Source: Myroides indicus (lineage in GTDB: Bacteria; Bacteroidota; Bacteroidia; Flavobacteriales; Flavobacteriaceae). Taken from it: 64,000 nt of DNA. Positions within the stretch are counted from its first letter, which is position 1. Each line of letters starts with the position of its first letter. The notes under the pieces are model-generated. The model was not told the DNA's origin, searched no databases, and was given only the letters and a program-made list of their open reading frames with translations. The stretch is from positions 1-64,000 of the forward strand of contig NZ_SOAG01000009.1 in assembly GCF_004364575.1 (NCBI RefSeq). Direction: 5' to 3'. Position numbers and translations under genes: made by a program. Shown in pieces: positions 8,636 through 16,541 of this stretch.

Positions 8636-10069
8636 ATGGTTTTACAAAGAACCATCAATCTTTTTCTGAAAACATCAGTGTGTTTTACATTGATGTTTTT
8701 CGTGTTTGGCTGTGCGTCATATCACGACAGAATTACGGATTATTATCAAAAAATAGGGGCACATAATTTTGAAGAGGCAGAAAAAGAGCTGGACAAGAAT
8801 GCCTTGTTAAAAAAGCCGCGGAATCAGCTTTTGTATTATATGGAAAAAGGGCGAGTGGCTCATTTGCGTGGAGAATACGAAGAAAGCAATCGCTATTTAA
8901 ATCGGGCGGATTTACTGATAGAAGACGGGCTTAAAAACGTTGGCGATGTAGCGGTGGGGCTGTTTTTAAATTCGATGTCTCAAAATTACAAAGGGGAGGA
9001 ATTCGAGATTTTTATGCTTCACTATTACAAGGCGCTCAACTATATGTATCTGGGGCAAACGGATGAGGCTATTGTGGAAGCCAGACGAATTACGTTGCAA
9101 AATTACGCTCAGGGCGACAAGTATAACGACAAGTCAAACCGGTATTCAAAAGATGCTTTTTCACTGACTTTACAAGGGTTGATTTATGAATACGACGGCA
9201 ATTATAACGATGCTTTTATAGCGTATAGAAACGCTGTTGAGGTGTACCAGCAATCTGCTGACGGAATGTATTACGGCGTATCTATGCCTGAGAACCTGAA
9301 ATATGACGCTATGCGAATGGCTTATAAATTGGGATTTACAAGTGAACTGAATAAATTAGAAAGAGATTTTGATCTGGTATTTCAGGATTATACACCGACA
9401 GAAGGAGGGGAGCTGGTGATTTTTTGGGAAAACGGAAAAGCGCCGATTAAAGAGCAAGAAAATATTGTGTTTTCTTTGGTGAAAGGAGAAGAAGGAGGCG
9501 TGTTTTTTACTAATGCCTTGGGAGTAATGATTCCTATTGATTTTGGTATTGCCGGACAAACGTCTTTAAATGATATTCACAGTGTAAATATTGCTTATCC
9601 AAAATACATAGTTCAAAAACTGCCGTTTACTTATGCCACGGCAAAGGTAAATGAATCGGATTCTTTTAAATTTGAATTGGTAGAGGATATCGATGCTTTG
9701 GCAGTGTTGACTTTAAAAGAGCGTGCAGGGAAAGAGCTGGGGCAGATTTTAACTCGTTTGGCTGTTAAAAAGTCGGCAGAGTATGCTTTAAAAGCAGCTT
9801 CCCGATCAAGCGGCAAAAATGGAAATGACAATGCGGTTTTGGAAGGCTTGGGTTTAGGAGTACAATTATTTAACATGCTTTCTGAAAAAGCAGATACCAG
9901 AAACTGGCAAACACTGCCGTCACAGATTAGTTATGTGAGGGTTCCATTGCAAAAAGGAACAAATGAGATTACGTTTTCTCTTGAAAAACCTGAAGGACAG
10001 CGTGTTGATCAAAAAATTACGGTAGAAGGCAAGGGGAAAATGCAGTTTTATAATTTTGCTACAATGTAA
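8636..10069 (+). CDS. COG3014-family TPR lipoprotein
   Basis: 477 residues with a hydrophobic N-terminus and lipobox-like VFGCAS (Cys about 26). The middle (about 40-230) consists of helical TPR-like repeats, for example LLYYMEKGRVAHLRGEYEES and ALNYMYLGQTDEAIVEARR; the C-terminal half is beta-rich and contains PFTYATAKVNES. It follows lpoB by 16 bp. COG3014 proteins commonly neighbour LpoB-type lipoproteins, so a scaffold or assembly role at the outer membrane is plausible. No enzyme motif is visible. Confidence 0.8.
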   Translation: MVLQRTINLFLKTSVCFTLMFFVFGCASYHDRITDYYQKIGAHNFEEAEKELDKNALLKKPRNQLLYYMEKGRVAHLRGEYEESNRYLNRADLLIEDGLKNVGDVAVGLFLNSMSQNYKGEEFEIFMLHYYKALNYMYLGQTDEAIVEARRITLQNYAQGDKYNDKSNRYSKDAFSLTLQGLIYEYDGNYNDAFIAYRNAVEVYQQSADGMYYGVSMPENLKYDAMRMAYKLGFTSELNKLERDFDLVFQDYTPTEGGELVIFWENGKAPIKEQENIVFSLVKGEEGGVFFTNALGVMIPIDFGIAGQTSLNDIHSVNIAYPKYIVQKLPFTYATAKVNESDSFKFELVEDIDALAVLTLKERAGKELGQILTRLAVKKSAEYALKAASRSSGKNGNDNAVLEGLGLGVQLFNMLSEKADTRNWQTLPSQISYVRVPLQKGTNEITFSLEKPEGQRVDQKITVEGKGKMQFYNFATM

Positions 10070-10084
10070 AGTCTAAAGTAAATT

Positions 10085-10438
10085 ATGTCTAAAAATACGG
10101 TTTGTACCCATTGTAAAAAATCTTTGGAATGCAAGGTAGATAACATCTCAGAATGTGAATGTTCAAATGTGCCTGTTTCTAATGATACGAGATTGTTTTT
10201 ATCTCAAACATACCACAAATGCTTATGTAGCGCTTGCCTGAGTAAAATTGAAAAGATGATCCAATACGCGAAAGTCAATGAATTTCCCAAGCGCAGAAGC
10301 CAGATGCAGGAAGGTACTCATTACTATATGGAAAACGGTTATTTTGTCTTTACAGAACTCTATCACCTGATGAAAGGGCAATGTTGCCAAAACGGATGCA
10401 GGCATTGTGTTTATGGATTCAAAAACAGATATTTATAA
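10085..10438 (+). CDS. Cysteine-rich CWC protein fused to a DUF5522-like domain
   Basis: 117 residues. The N-terminal part has the CWC pattern CTHCKKSLECKVDNISECEC with further cysteines at CLCSACL; the C-terminal part has GTHYYMENGYFVFTELYH and ends QCCQNGCRHCVYGFK, typical of DUF5522. At least twelve cysteines suggest a metal-binding protein (zinc or iron-sulfur), though none has been shown. The two halves are often separate small genes in Bacteroidota, so the fusion is slightly unusual. It begins 15 bp after the COG3014 gene and could be cotranscribed. Confidence 0.82.
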   Translation: MSKNTVCTHCKKSLECKVDNISECECSNVPVSNDTRLFLSQTYHKCLCSACLSKIEKMIQYAKVNEFPKRRSQMQEGTHYYMENGYFVFTELYHLMKGQCCQNGCRHCVYGFKNRYL

Positions 10439-10479
10439 AAAATAAGATCTCAAAAAATTACCCTGTAAAAATTAATGCC

Positions 10480-10487
10480 TACCTTTG
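10480..10487 (+). promoter_or_regulatory. -7 promoter box for GHMP kinase gene
   Basis: TACCTTTG, a full TAnnTTTG match 24 bp before the ATG at 10512. The in-frame TTG at 10485 falls inside it, which supports the later start. Confidence 0.6.
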
Positions 10488-10511
10488 CAGAGTAAAAATA
10501 CTTTTATTGCT

Positions 10512-11450
10512 ATGAAAGGACCTTTATTTTATTCAAAAATTCTTCTCTTTGGAGAATATGGAATTATCAGAGACTCTAAAGGGCTCTCCATTCCTTATAA
10601 TTTTTATAACGGAGCACTTAAAGTAGAAGCTGATTTGGCAGGAACTGCATTAAAATCAAATGAGAATTTGAGAAACTTTGTTGCTTTTTTAAAGGATATG
10701 CAAGAGGCAGAACCTGACTTAGTTCAGTTTGATTTTAAAAAGCTGGATGACGATATTGGGCAAGGTTTATATTTTGATTCCAGTATTCCGCAAGGTTACG
10801 GAGTAGGAAGTAGCGGAGCATTGGTTGCAGCTATATACGATCAGTATGCTTTAGATAAAATTACGGTGCTGGAAAACCTGACAAAGGATAAGCTTCTTAT
10901 CCTCAAAAGAATTTTTGGAAAGATGGAAGCTTTTTTTCATGGTACGAGTTCTGGTTTAGATCCGCTAAACAGCTATTTAAGTCTTCCTATTCTTATCAAT
11001 TCTAAAGATAATATTGAACCTACGGGGATTCCTTCTCAAAGCTTAAGCGGTAAAGGAGCGGTATTTTTAATAGATTCAGGAATTGTAGGTGAAACAGCGC
11101 CGATGATTACTATTTTTATGGAAAACCTGAAAGATCAGGGATTTCGCCATATGCTGAAAGATCAGTTTGAAAAATACACGAATGCCTGTGTGGAAAACTT
11201 TTTGAAAGGGGATGTGAAATCGCTGTTCAACAATACCAAAAAGTTGTCTAAAGTTGTTTTAAATCACTTTAAACCCATGATTCCGGAACAATTTCATACC
11301 GTTTGGCAAAAAGGATTAGAAACCAACGATTATTATTTAAAACTTTGCGGTTCAGGCGGAGGAGGATATATTTTGGGATTTGCACCAGATATTGAAAAAG
11401 CCAAAGAGTCCTTAAAAGACTATAAATTGGAGGTGGTTTACCAGTTCTGA
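10512..11450 (+). CDS. GHMP-family kinase, probable mevalonate kinase
   Basis: 312 residues. N-terminal KILLFGEYGIIRDSKGLSIP is the GHMP kinase entry motif, followed by the ATP-binding GYGVGSSGALVAAIYDQYA loop and a C-terminal LKLCGSGGGGYILGF motif; HGTSSGLDPLNSYL gives the catalytic Asp region seen in mevalonate kinases. It probably phosphorylates mevalonate with ATP, and could instead be a phosphomevalonate-level kinase. Its position between mvaD and a geranylgeranyl transferase-like gene supports the pathway. The start follows a clear TACCTTTG promoter. Confidence 0.82.
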   Translation: MKGPLFYSKILLFGEYGIIRDSKGLSIPYNFYNGALKVEADLAGTALKSNENLRNFVAFLKDMQEAEPDLVQFDFKKLDDDIGQGLYFDSSIPQGYGVGSSGALVAAIYDQYALDKITVLENLTKDKLLILKRIFGKMEAFFHGTSSGLDPLNSYLSLPILINSKDNIEPTGIPSQSLSGKGAVFLIDSGIVGETAPMITIFMENLKDQGFRHMLKDQFEKYTNACVENFLKGDVKSLFNNTKKLSKVVLNHFKPMIPEQFHTVWQKGLETNDYYLKLCGSGGGGYILGFAPDIEKAKESLKDYKLEVVYQF

Positions 11451-11495
11451 TATGAGAGATAAATAAATATAAACCTTTCGCTTTGGGCGAAACAA

Positions 11496-12437
11496 ATGGA
11501 TATCAGAAGGAATATGCTGTCCAGAAAAAACAAACTATTCTTACTTAAAATATTCAGTTTGTTCTCTGTTGTGAGGGGTTATAATATTGCTATTATTGTT
11601 CTTGCCCAATATTTGGCATCTATATTTATATTTGCTCCTCAAAAGCGAGCATTAGAAGTTATTTTAGACTGGCGTTTGCTGCTGATTATTTTTGCTTCTT
11701 CTTTAGCCATTGCCGGCGGATATATTATTAATAATTTTTACGATGCCGAAAAAGATTTAATTAACCGCCCCAATAAGTCTATGCTGGATCGTTTGGTCAG
11801 TCAGTCTACTAAACTAAAAGTATATTTTGGTCTGAACTTTTTATCGGTAGGAGTTGCGCTGTTAATTTCTGTTCATGCCGCGATATTTTTTTCATTATAT
11901 ATTTTTCTGCTTTGGTTTTACTCACATAAATTAAAGAAATATCCCATAATCGGCAATTTGGTAGCATCTTTGCTTGCTATTCTGCCTTTTTTCGGGATTT
12001 TAATGTATTTTAAGTTTTTTCATTCCGCCATATTTATTCACGCATTCTTTCTGTATTTAATCATTCTAATCAGAGAAATGATTAAGGATATGGAAAATAT
12101 AAAGGGAGATTTTGCTAATAATTATCAAACTATTCCCGTGCGATTCAGCGAAAGAACAGCAAAAACAGTCATTACTGTTTTGGTAATATTGACTTTGATT
12201 CCCGTTTCTTTATTGGTGTATCAACACGATGTAGGATATATGAAATACTATTTTTATTTGAGCATTATAGTGTTAGGTGTGTTTCTATATAAATTGTGGA
12301 GGTCCTATACTACTGCCGAATATCATCAACTTCACATTAGTTTAAAAATTTTAATTTTATTAGGAGTATTCTCAATAGTATTGATTAGCCCCGACGTTTT
12401 AGTGAATGGTAAAATACTTTTAGAAGAAGTTCTTTAA
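11496..12437 (+). CDS. UbiA-family prenyltransferase, probable geranylgeranylglycerol-phosphate geranylgeranyltransferase
   Basis: 313 residues with about eight or nine predicted membrane helices. The two Asp-rich prenyl diphosphate/Mg motifs are present: NNFYDAEKDLINRPNK (about 85-100) and REMIKDMENIKGDF (about 190-205). The first is the NxxxDxxxD motif of UbiA enzymes. Flavobacteriia commonly carry this subgroup beside mevalonate genes, where it is annotated as acting on geranylgeranylglycerol phosphate; menaquinone or other acceptors cannot be excluded from sequence. It lies 45 bp downstream of the kinase. ATG 11496 is used; 11514 is also possible. Confidence 0.8.
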   Translation: MDIRRNMLSRKNKLFLLKIFSLFSVVRGYNIAIIVLAQYLASIFIFAPQKRALEVILDWRLLLIIFASSLAIAGGYIINNFYDAEKDLINRPNKSMLDRLVSQSTKLKVYFGLNFLSVGVALLISVHAAIFFSLYIFLLWFYSHKLKKYPIIGNLVASLLAILPFFGILMYFKFFHSAIFIHAFFLYLIILIREMIKDMENIKGDFANNYQTIPVRFSERTAKTVITVLVILTLIPVSLLVYQHDVGYMKYYFYLSIIVLGVFLYKLWRSYTTAEYHQLHISLKILILLGVFSIVLISPDVLVNGKILLEEVL

Positions 12438-12538
12438 ATATTTATCCTATAGTTTTTTTAGAGTTTATAAATTAAAATTTAGTGTAACAAATCTCTTTTT
12501 CTGCTACTAATAGGGTAAATGATTTAAAAATTGACGTT

Positions 12539-13141
12539 ATGAGAAAAGTCTTATTGTTCTTAGCGGGAATTGTTGTCGGGATTTTTGTGTTGGGTGGAAT
12601 TGCCTATTTGTATTTGAATACAAAGATGGTTACTATTACAATGGATGAGTCAACAGACATATTACCGATAGAATCCAGTGATTTTGAAACAGAAATAAAA
12701 GAGGTGACGGCAGAAGATTTTTTGCAAATCAGAAAAAAAATAAATAAACCAACTATGATTAATTTTTGGGCTTCGTGGTGTAAACCCTGTGTAGAAGAGA
12801 TCCCTTATTTAAAAAGATATGCACAGAAAAACAATATGGATTTGATTTTTATTAGTTCAGACAAGAATAATGAAAAGCAAAAAGATCTGATGAGCAAGCA
12901 AATGAATCGATTGAGGATGCCTGTATCTTATATCATTAAAGAATCATCTTCAACGGTGGATGTCCAAAATTATATGGCGTTAAAAAAATTTGTAAAGAAT
13001 ATAGGAGCTGATGAAACGAAGGTTCACGGTTTTGGTTTTTGTGTTATGCTGGACGAAAATGGAGAAATTGTAAATGAATTTTTAGGATTTGATATTAGCA
13101 CGGCTTTTGATAATTACTTTGATGATCAGATAAAAAAATAA
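12539..13141 (+). CDS. TlpA-like membrane-anchored thioredoxin
   Basis: 200 residues. One N-terminal transmembrane segment (about 5-27), then a thioredoxin fold with the redox-active motif NFWASWCKPCVEEIPYL (CKPC), a TlpA/ResA signature. The C-terminal part (VMLDENGEIVNEFLGFD) completes the fold. It is probably periplasmic and involved in thiol reduction of exported proteins or cytochrome maturation. It sits alone between the prenyltransferase and the pseudouridine synthase on the same strand, about 100 bp from the first. Confidence 0.85.
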   Translation: MRKVLLFLAGIVVGIFVLGGIAYLYLNTKMVTITMDESTDILPIESSDFETEIKEVTAEDFLQIRKKINKPTMINFWASWCKPCVEEIPYLKRYAQKNNMDLIFISSDKNNEKQKDLMSKQMNRLRMPVSYIIKESSSTVDVQNYMALKKFVKNIGADETKVHGFGFCVMLDENGEIVNEFLGFDISTAFDNYFDDQIKK

Positions 13142-13194
13142 ATAAGAGCAAAGGGTAATCTAAAAACAGTAGTTCTTTTACAAAAGGGAATGAT

Positions 13195-13202
13195 TATCTT
13201 TG
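13195..13202 (+). promoter_or_regulatory. -7 promoter box for pseudouridine synthase gene
   Basis: TATCTTTG, full TAnnTTTG match 15 bp before the ATG at 13218; an apparent TTG start at 13200 overlaps it and is rejected. Confidence 0.6.
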
Positions 13203-13217
13203 CAGAAATATTTTAAT

Positions 13218-14132
13218 ATGAATAACGGTAAATCCAATTCAAAAAACAACAGCTCAAATCGAGGCAATAAAGGAAATCAGAAGACTTCGGGTAATGCCGG
13301 AAAGAAGTCTCTTTCTAAAAATGCAGGGAGAAATAATGCTGCTCAAAAGAGTTACGGCAAAGGCGGAGGAAAGTTTTTTGAGAATAAACCCAAAATCAAA
13401 AGAGAGCCTCAAGAGTCCGTTGCTGGAGAAATGCGATTGAATAAATATATTAGTAATTCCGGGGTCTGTTCACGAAGAGAAGCAGATATCTATATTGTTT
13501 CGGGCAATGTGAAGGTAAACGGTGAAGTAATCACAGAATTGGGGTACCGCGTAAAACCGGACGATGTTGTAAACTTTGATGGTTCGGTTATTACCCCGGA
13601 GAAAAAAGTGTATGTACTATTGAATAAGCCAAAAGGTTTTGCAACGATTAATGAGTCGATTGTCAGCGCTGAAAATGTTTTGAGTTTAGTTAAATCAGCA
13701 CATAATAAAACCTTGATTCCTGTAGGAAGAATGGATAAAACTACAATAGGGCTGATGTTGTTTACTAATGATATGAATTTAGTTCAAAAGTTGAATTCTC
13801 CGGAAGAAAGAGTGTCTAAATTATATCAGGTTTCACTGGATAGAAATTTAAAATACACGGATATAGAGAAGATAAAGAATGGCTTGCTAATAGATGAACA
13901 CAAGGTTTTTGTAGAAGAAATAGAATATGTAGACGGACAACCAAAAACAGAAATCGGTATCAAGCTCAGAGCTTCTAACGTGAAAATAGTACGTGCTCTG
14001 TTTGAAAAGTTGGAATATAATGTTATTAAGCTAGACAGAGTAATGTACGGATCCTTGACAAAATGGAATTTGCCGCGTGGCAAATGGAGATTCTTGACAG
14101 AAGAAGAAATAGGAAGTTTAAAAAGAGGATAA
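13218..14132 (+). CDS. RsuA/RluB-family rRNA pseudouridine synthase
   Basis: 304 residues. The first about 70 are a basic Asn/Gly/Lys/Ser-rich tail (NGKSNSKNNSSNRGNKGNQK), frequent in Bacteroidota members. An S4 RNA-binding domain follows (MRLNKYISNSGVCSRREAD), then the catalytic domain with PVGRMDKTTIGLMLFTND, where the Asp is the expected catalytic residue of the GRLD motif (here GRMD). Probable target is 16S or 23S rRNA; RsuA and RluB cannot be told apart here. The gene closes the mevalonate-kinase/prenyltransferase group, an arrangement familiar in Flavobacteriia. Confidence 0.88.
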   Translation: MNNGKSNSKNNSSNRGNKGNQKTSGNAGKKSLSKNAGRNNAAQKSYGKGGGKFFENKPKIKREPQESVAGEMRLNKYISNSGVCSRREADIYIVSGNVKVNGEVITELGYRVKPDDVVNFDGSVITPEKKVYVLLNKPKGFATINESIVSAENVLSLVKSAHNKTLIPVGRMDKTTIGLMLFTNDMNLVQKLNSPEERVSKLYQVSLDRNLKYTDIEKIKNGLLIDEHKVFVEEIEYVDGQPKTEIGIKLRASNVKIVRALFEKLEYNVIKLDRVMYGSLTKWNLPRGKWRFLTEEEIGSLKRG

Positions 14133-14149
14133 AATAAATATACGTAAAG

Positions 14150-14419
14150 ATGGAAAAATTTGAAGTAACAGATAGCAGAAATCAGGTAATGTCTGTTAAG
14201 GAATGGATTATTACAATGCTTATTATGATGATTCCGATAGCTAATATAGTAATGCTTTTTGTGTGGGGATTAGGAGATAGCGGAAACAGAAATAGAGTTA
14301 ATTGGGCAAAAGCACAATTAATCATGTTTTTAATTATGATGTGCTTGTGGATTTTTGCTGCTGTGGTTTTTGGTTCTGTTTTTCTTGCTTTATTTAGAGG
14401 AGAACAATCAGATTTTTAA
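14150..14419 (+). CDS. Small membrane protein of unknown function
   Basis: 89 residues with two hydrophobic segments (about 19-41, IITMLIMMIPIANIVMLFVWG, and 60-80) joined by a short charged loop GDSGNRNRVNWAKAQ. It starts 17 bp after the pseudouridine synthase stop and is followed by a strong terminator, so it is probably the last gene of that unit. I do not recognise the family; similar two-helix proteins are common in Bacteroidota. Confidence 0.75.
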   Translation: MEKFEVTDSRNQVMSVKEWIITMLIMMIPIANIVMLFVWGLGDSGNRNRVNWAKAQLIMFLIMMCLWIFAAVVFGSVFLALFRGEQSDF

Positions 14420-14441
14420 AAGTAAGAATATTTTTATAAAC

Positions 14442-14473
14442 AAAAAGGCTGTTTCGTAGTAAACAGCCTTTTT
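14442..14473. terminator. Bidirectional intrinsic terminator
   Basis: A perfect 13-bp stem (AAAAAGGCTGTTT paired with AAACAGCCTTTTT) with a 6-nt loop, flanked by T and A runs on both strands. It lies between the convergent small membrane protein gene and the yceI-like gene. Confidence 0.85.
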
Positions 14474-14501
14474 GTTTATATTGAAAACATTTGTAATGTA
14501 A

Positions 14502-15026
14502 TTACGAAAATTGAGTTTCAATATCAAAGTTTACGTTTTCGCTAACCAATACTCCTCCCGATTCAAGAGCAGAGTTCCAGTTTAACCCCCAATCTTTTCG
14601 GTTTACTTTCCCTTCAAGAGACAAGGCCAATTTGGTGTTTCCCCATGGATCTTTCATCAACCCGCTGTATTCTGCATTTAATGTTACCGGTTGAGTTACG
14701 CCATGCATCGTCAAATTACCGGTTACAGCATATTCATTATCTGATTTTTTAGCAATATTTGTCGATTCAAATTTTACAGTTGGAAATTGTTCAGCATCAA
14801 AAAAGTCTACGCTTTTTAAGTGATTATCTCGATCTGCATTATTTGTATTAATAGACGAGGTATCTGCTTCAAATGTGAGTTTTGCTTTTTCAAAATTGCT
14901 TTCAGGCATTTCAACTGAAGCTGAATAGCTGTTAAAGTTTCCTTTCACATTGGTAAACATCATGTGTTTGATTTTAAACCCAATGTTTGAATGGGTTGTG
15001 TCGATTTTCCAGATTTTTGATTCCAT
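14502..15026 (-). CDS. YceI-family lipid-binding protein
   Basis: 174 residues with the full YceI pattern: IDTTHSNIGFKIKHMMFTNVKGNF at the N-terminus, DNHLKSVDFFDAEQFPTVKFES in the middle and VNRKDWGLNWN near the end. The family is an isoprenoid- or amphiphile-binding beta-barrel, often periplasmic. No signal peptide is visible, so this copy is predicted cytoplasmic. It lies 25 bp downstream of the pirin gene on the same strand; in Flavobacteriia the two are often paired, and a shared oxidative-stress unit is plausible. Confidence 0.9.
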   Translation of the reverse strand: MESKIWKIDTTHSNIGFKIKHMMFTNVKGNFNSYSASVEMPESNFEKAKLTFEADTSSINTNNADRDNHLKSVDFFDAEQFPTVKFESTNIAKKSDNEYAVTGNLTMHGVTQPVTLNAEYSGLMKDPWGNTKLALSLEGKVNRKDWGLNWNSALESGGVLVSENVNFDIETQFS

Positions 15027-15051
15027 AATTTTGTTTTTTTATATTAATTAA

Positions 15052-15783
15052 TTATTTTAAATAAGATGGGAGTTCCATAGGGATTTCCATCAGCAATACT
15101 TCGCTGTTTTGCAGGGCATGTATAGTAAAATCCGGTTCGTTTGAGAAACCTATTGCATCGCGCCTGCCTAATTCAACTTCATCTATAGAGATACTTCCTT
15201 CCAAAACAAATAAAAATATTCCGTTTGCCCGGTCTTTAAGTGAGTAGGACAGCGATTTGTCTTGATCTAAATCAGCTCGGTGAAACCATGCGTTTTGGTA
15301 AATCCAAACTCCTTTATCCTCCGGATTTGGCGAAAGAATCTGATCCCACTGATTGTGTCTGTCTTTTTTGGATAAACCAATTTGTTGGTATCTTGGCTGC
15401 ACATTGAGCTGATTGGGAAAAACCCAAATTTGCAGGAATTGGCTGGCTTGATTTTCATCCGGGTTAAACTCGCTGTGCTGCACTCCTGTTCCGGCGCTCA
15501 TTGCCTGAATTTCTTCGGCTTTTATAACTTCTCCATTCCCCATACTGTCGCGATGTTCCAAGCTTCCGGATAAAGGAATAGAAATGATTTCCATGTTTTC
15601 ATGCGGATGAGTTCCAAAGCCCATTCCCGGAGCTACGTAATCATCGTTTAACACCCTGAGAACACCAAAATGAACGCGGTCGTTGTTTCTGTAATTGGCA
15701 AAGCTAAAGGTGTGAAAAGACTTTAGCCAACCATGATCGGCGTGTCCTCTGCTGTCCGCTTTGTAAATAATTTTATTTTTCAT
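15052..15783 (-). CDS. Pirin-family bicupin
   Basis: 243 residues. Begins with KADSRGHADHGWLKSFHTFSFANY-type sequence and carries the pirin cupin metal site: GTHPHENMEIISIPLSGSLEHRD and GTGVQHSEFNP, giving the His/Glu ligands. Bacterial pirins include quercetin dioxygenases and redox-linked regulators; the substrate is not deducible. ATG at 15783 is chosen because a TATCTTTG promoter lies just upstream at 15803-15810, inside a longer in-frame extension. It is followed by yceI and preceded by a Crp/Fnr gene. Confidence 0.9.
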   Translation of the reverse strand: MKNKIIYKADSRGHADHGWLKSFHTFSFANYRNNDRVHFGVLRVLNDDYVAPGMGFGTHPHENMEIISIPLSGSLEHRDSMGNGEVIKAEEIQAMSAGTGVQHSEFNPDENQASQFLQIWVFPNQLNVQPRYQQIGLSKKDRHNQWDQILSPNPEDKGVWIYQNAWFHRADLDQDKSLSYSLKDRANGIFLFVLEGSISIDEVELGRRDAIGFSNEPDFTIHALQNSEVLLMEIPMELPSYLK

Positions 15784-15802
15784 AGCTCGTTTTTTTCTAT
15801 TA

Positions 15803-15810
15803 CAAAGATA
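15803..15810 (-). promoter_or_regulatory. -7 promoter box for pirin/yceI unit
   Basis: On the minus strand TATCTTTG, full match to TAnnTTTG, 19 bp before the ATG at 15783. Confidence 0.55.
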
Positions 15811-15861
15811 CAACAACCTGATTTAGCGAGTGCTTAATGTAGGTTAAGAAAAATAAAGGGT

Positions 15862-16443
15862 CTATTTTTCCATTAGCAGTTTCTTTTTCATTTTGCTGAA
15901 AAATTCAGGAGTTACCCCCAGATAAGAAGCAATCTGCTTTTGAGGTACATTGTATTTAATAGTAGGAAAACGCTGGCAGAATCGTTTATAGCGCTCCTCT
16001 GCACTTAAAGCCATATTGTCTATCAGTCTCTGCTGATTAGCGATGAGAGAACGCTCCATTAAAATTCTAAAAAAACGCTCCATTTTGGGGATGCGTTCAA
16101 AAATTGCCAATTGCTGTTCACGACTTTGTGTCATAATAATAGCATCTTCAACAACTTCAATATACGAATTTCCCGGTTTTTGCGATAAAAAACTGTACAT
16201 ATCCGCAATCCACCAATCAGTAGTTGCAAAGTTTATGGTGTGTTCGTTCGCTTGGTTATCATCCAGACAGTAGTTACGCAAAATTCCTGAAACTACAAAA
16301 AAGCTGTTAATACAGACTTCACCTGATTTTAATAATTTTGTTCGGGCGGGATGACGTGTAAGGACAAATGAATCCAACAAGATTTGTTCTTCCTCTTTGT
16401 TAAGCTGTACGTGTTTGGCAACGTTTTTTAGAAGTAATTCCAC
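15862..16443 (-). CDS. Crp/Fnr-family transcriptional regulator
   Basis: 193 residues from the GTG at 16443 (an in-frame TTG at 16473 would add ten hydrophobic residues). The N-terminal cyclic-nucleotide-binding-like fold is visible (TRHPARTKLLKSGEVCINSFFVVSGIL) and the C-terminal helix-turn-helix has QKQIASYLGVTPEFFSKMKKK. The sequence matches the Bacteroidota Crp/Fnr subgroup that lacks clear cAMP or heme ligands. Being just upstream of pirin and yceI on the same strand, it may regulate them; that is inference. Confidence 0.87.
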   Translation of the reverse strand: MELLLKNVAKHVQLNKEEEQILLDSFVLTRHPARTKLLKSGEVCINSFFVVSGILRNYCLDDNQANEHTINFATTDWWIADMYSFLSQKPGNSYIEVVEDAIIMTQSREQQLAIFERIPKMERFFRILMERSLIANQQRLIDNMALSAEERYKRFCQRFPTIKYNVPQKQIASYLGVTPEFFSKMKKKLLMEK

Positions 16444-16502
16444 AATAAAAATAATTGTATTGTTTATAGGCAACTAAATATAGTGTGTTTTTAAATAGAA
16501 AC

Positions 16503-16534
16503 AAAAAAAGCTTTGTGTAAAACAAAGCCTTTTA
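16503..16534 (-). terminator. Probable terminator after aminotransferase gene
   Basis: Imperfect stem formed by AAAGCTTTGT and ACAAAGCCTTT with a short loop; on the minus strand it ends in a run of T. It lies just past the aminotransferase stop and before the Crp/Fnr gene. Confidence 0.6.
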
Positions 16535-16541
16535 GAGATGG

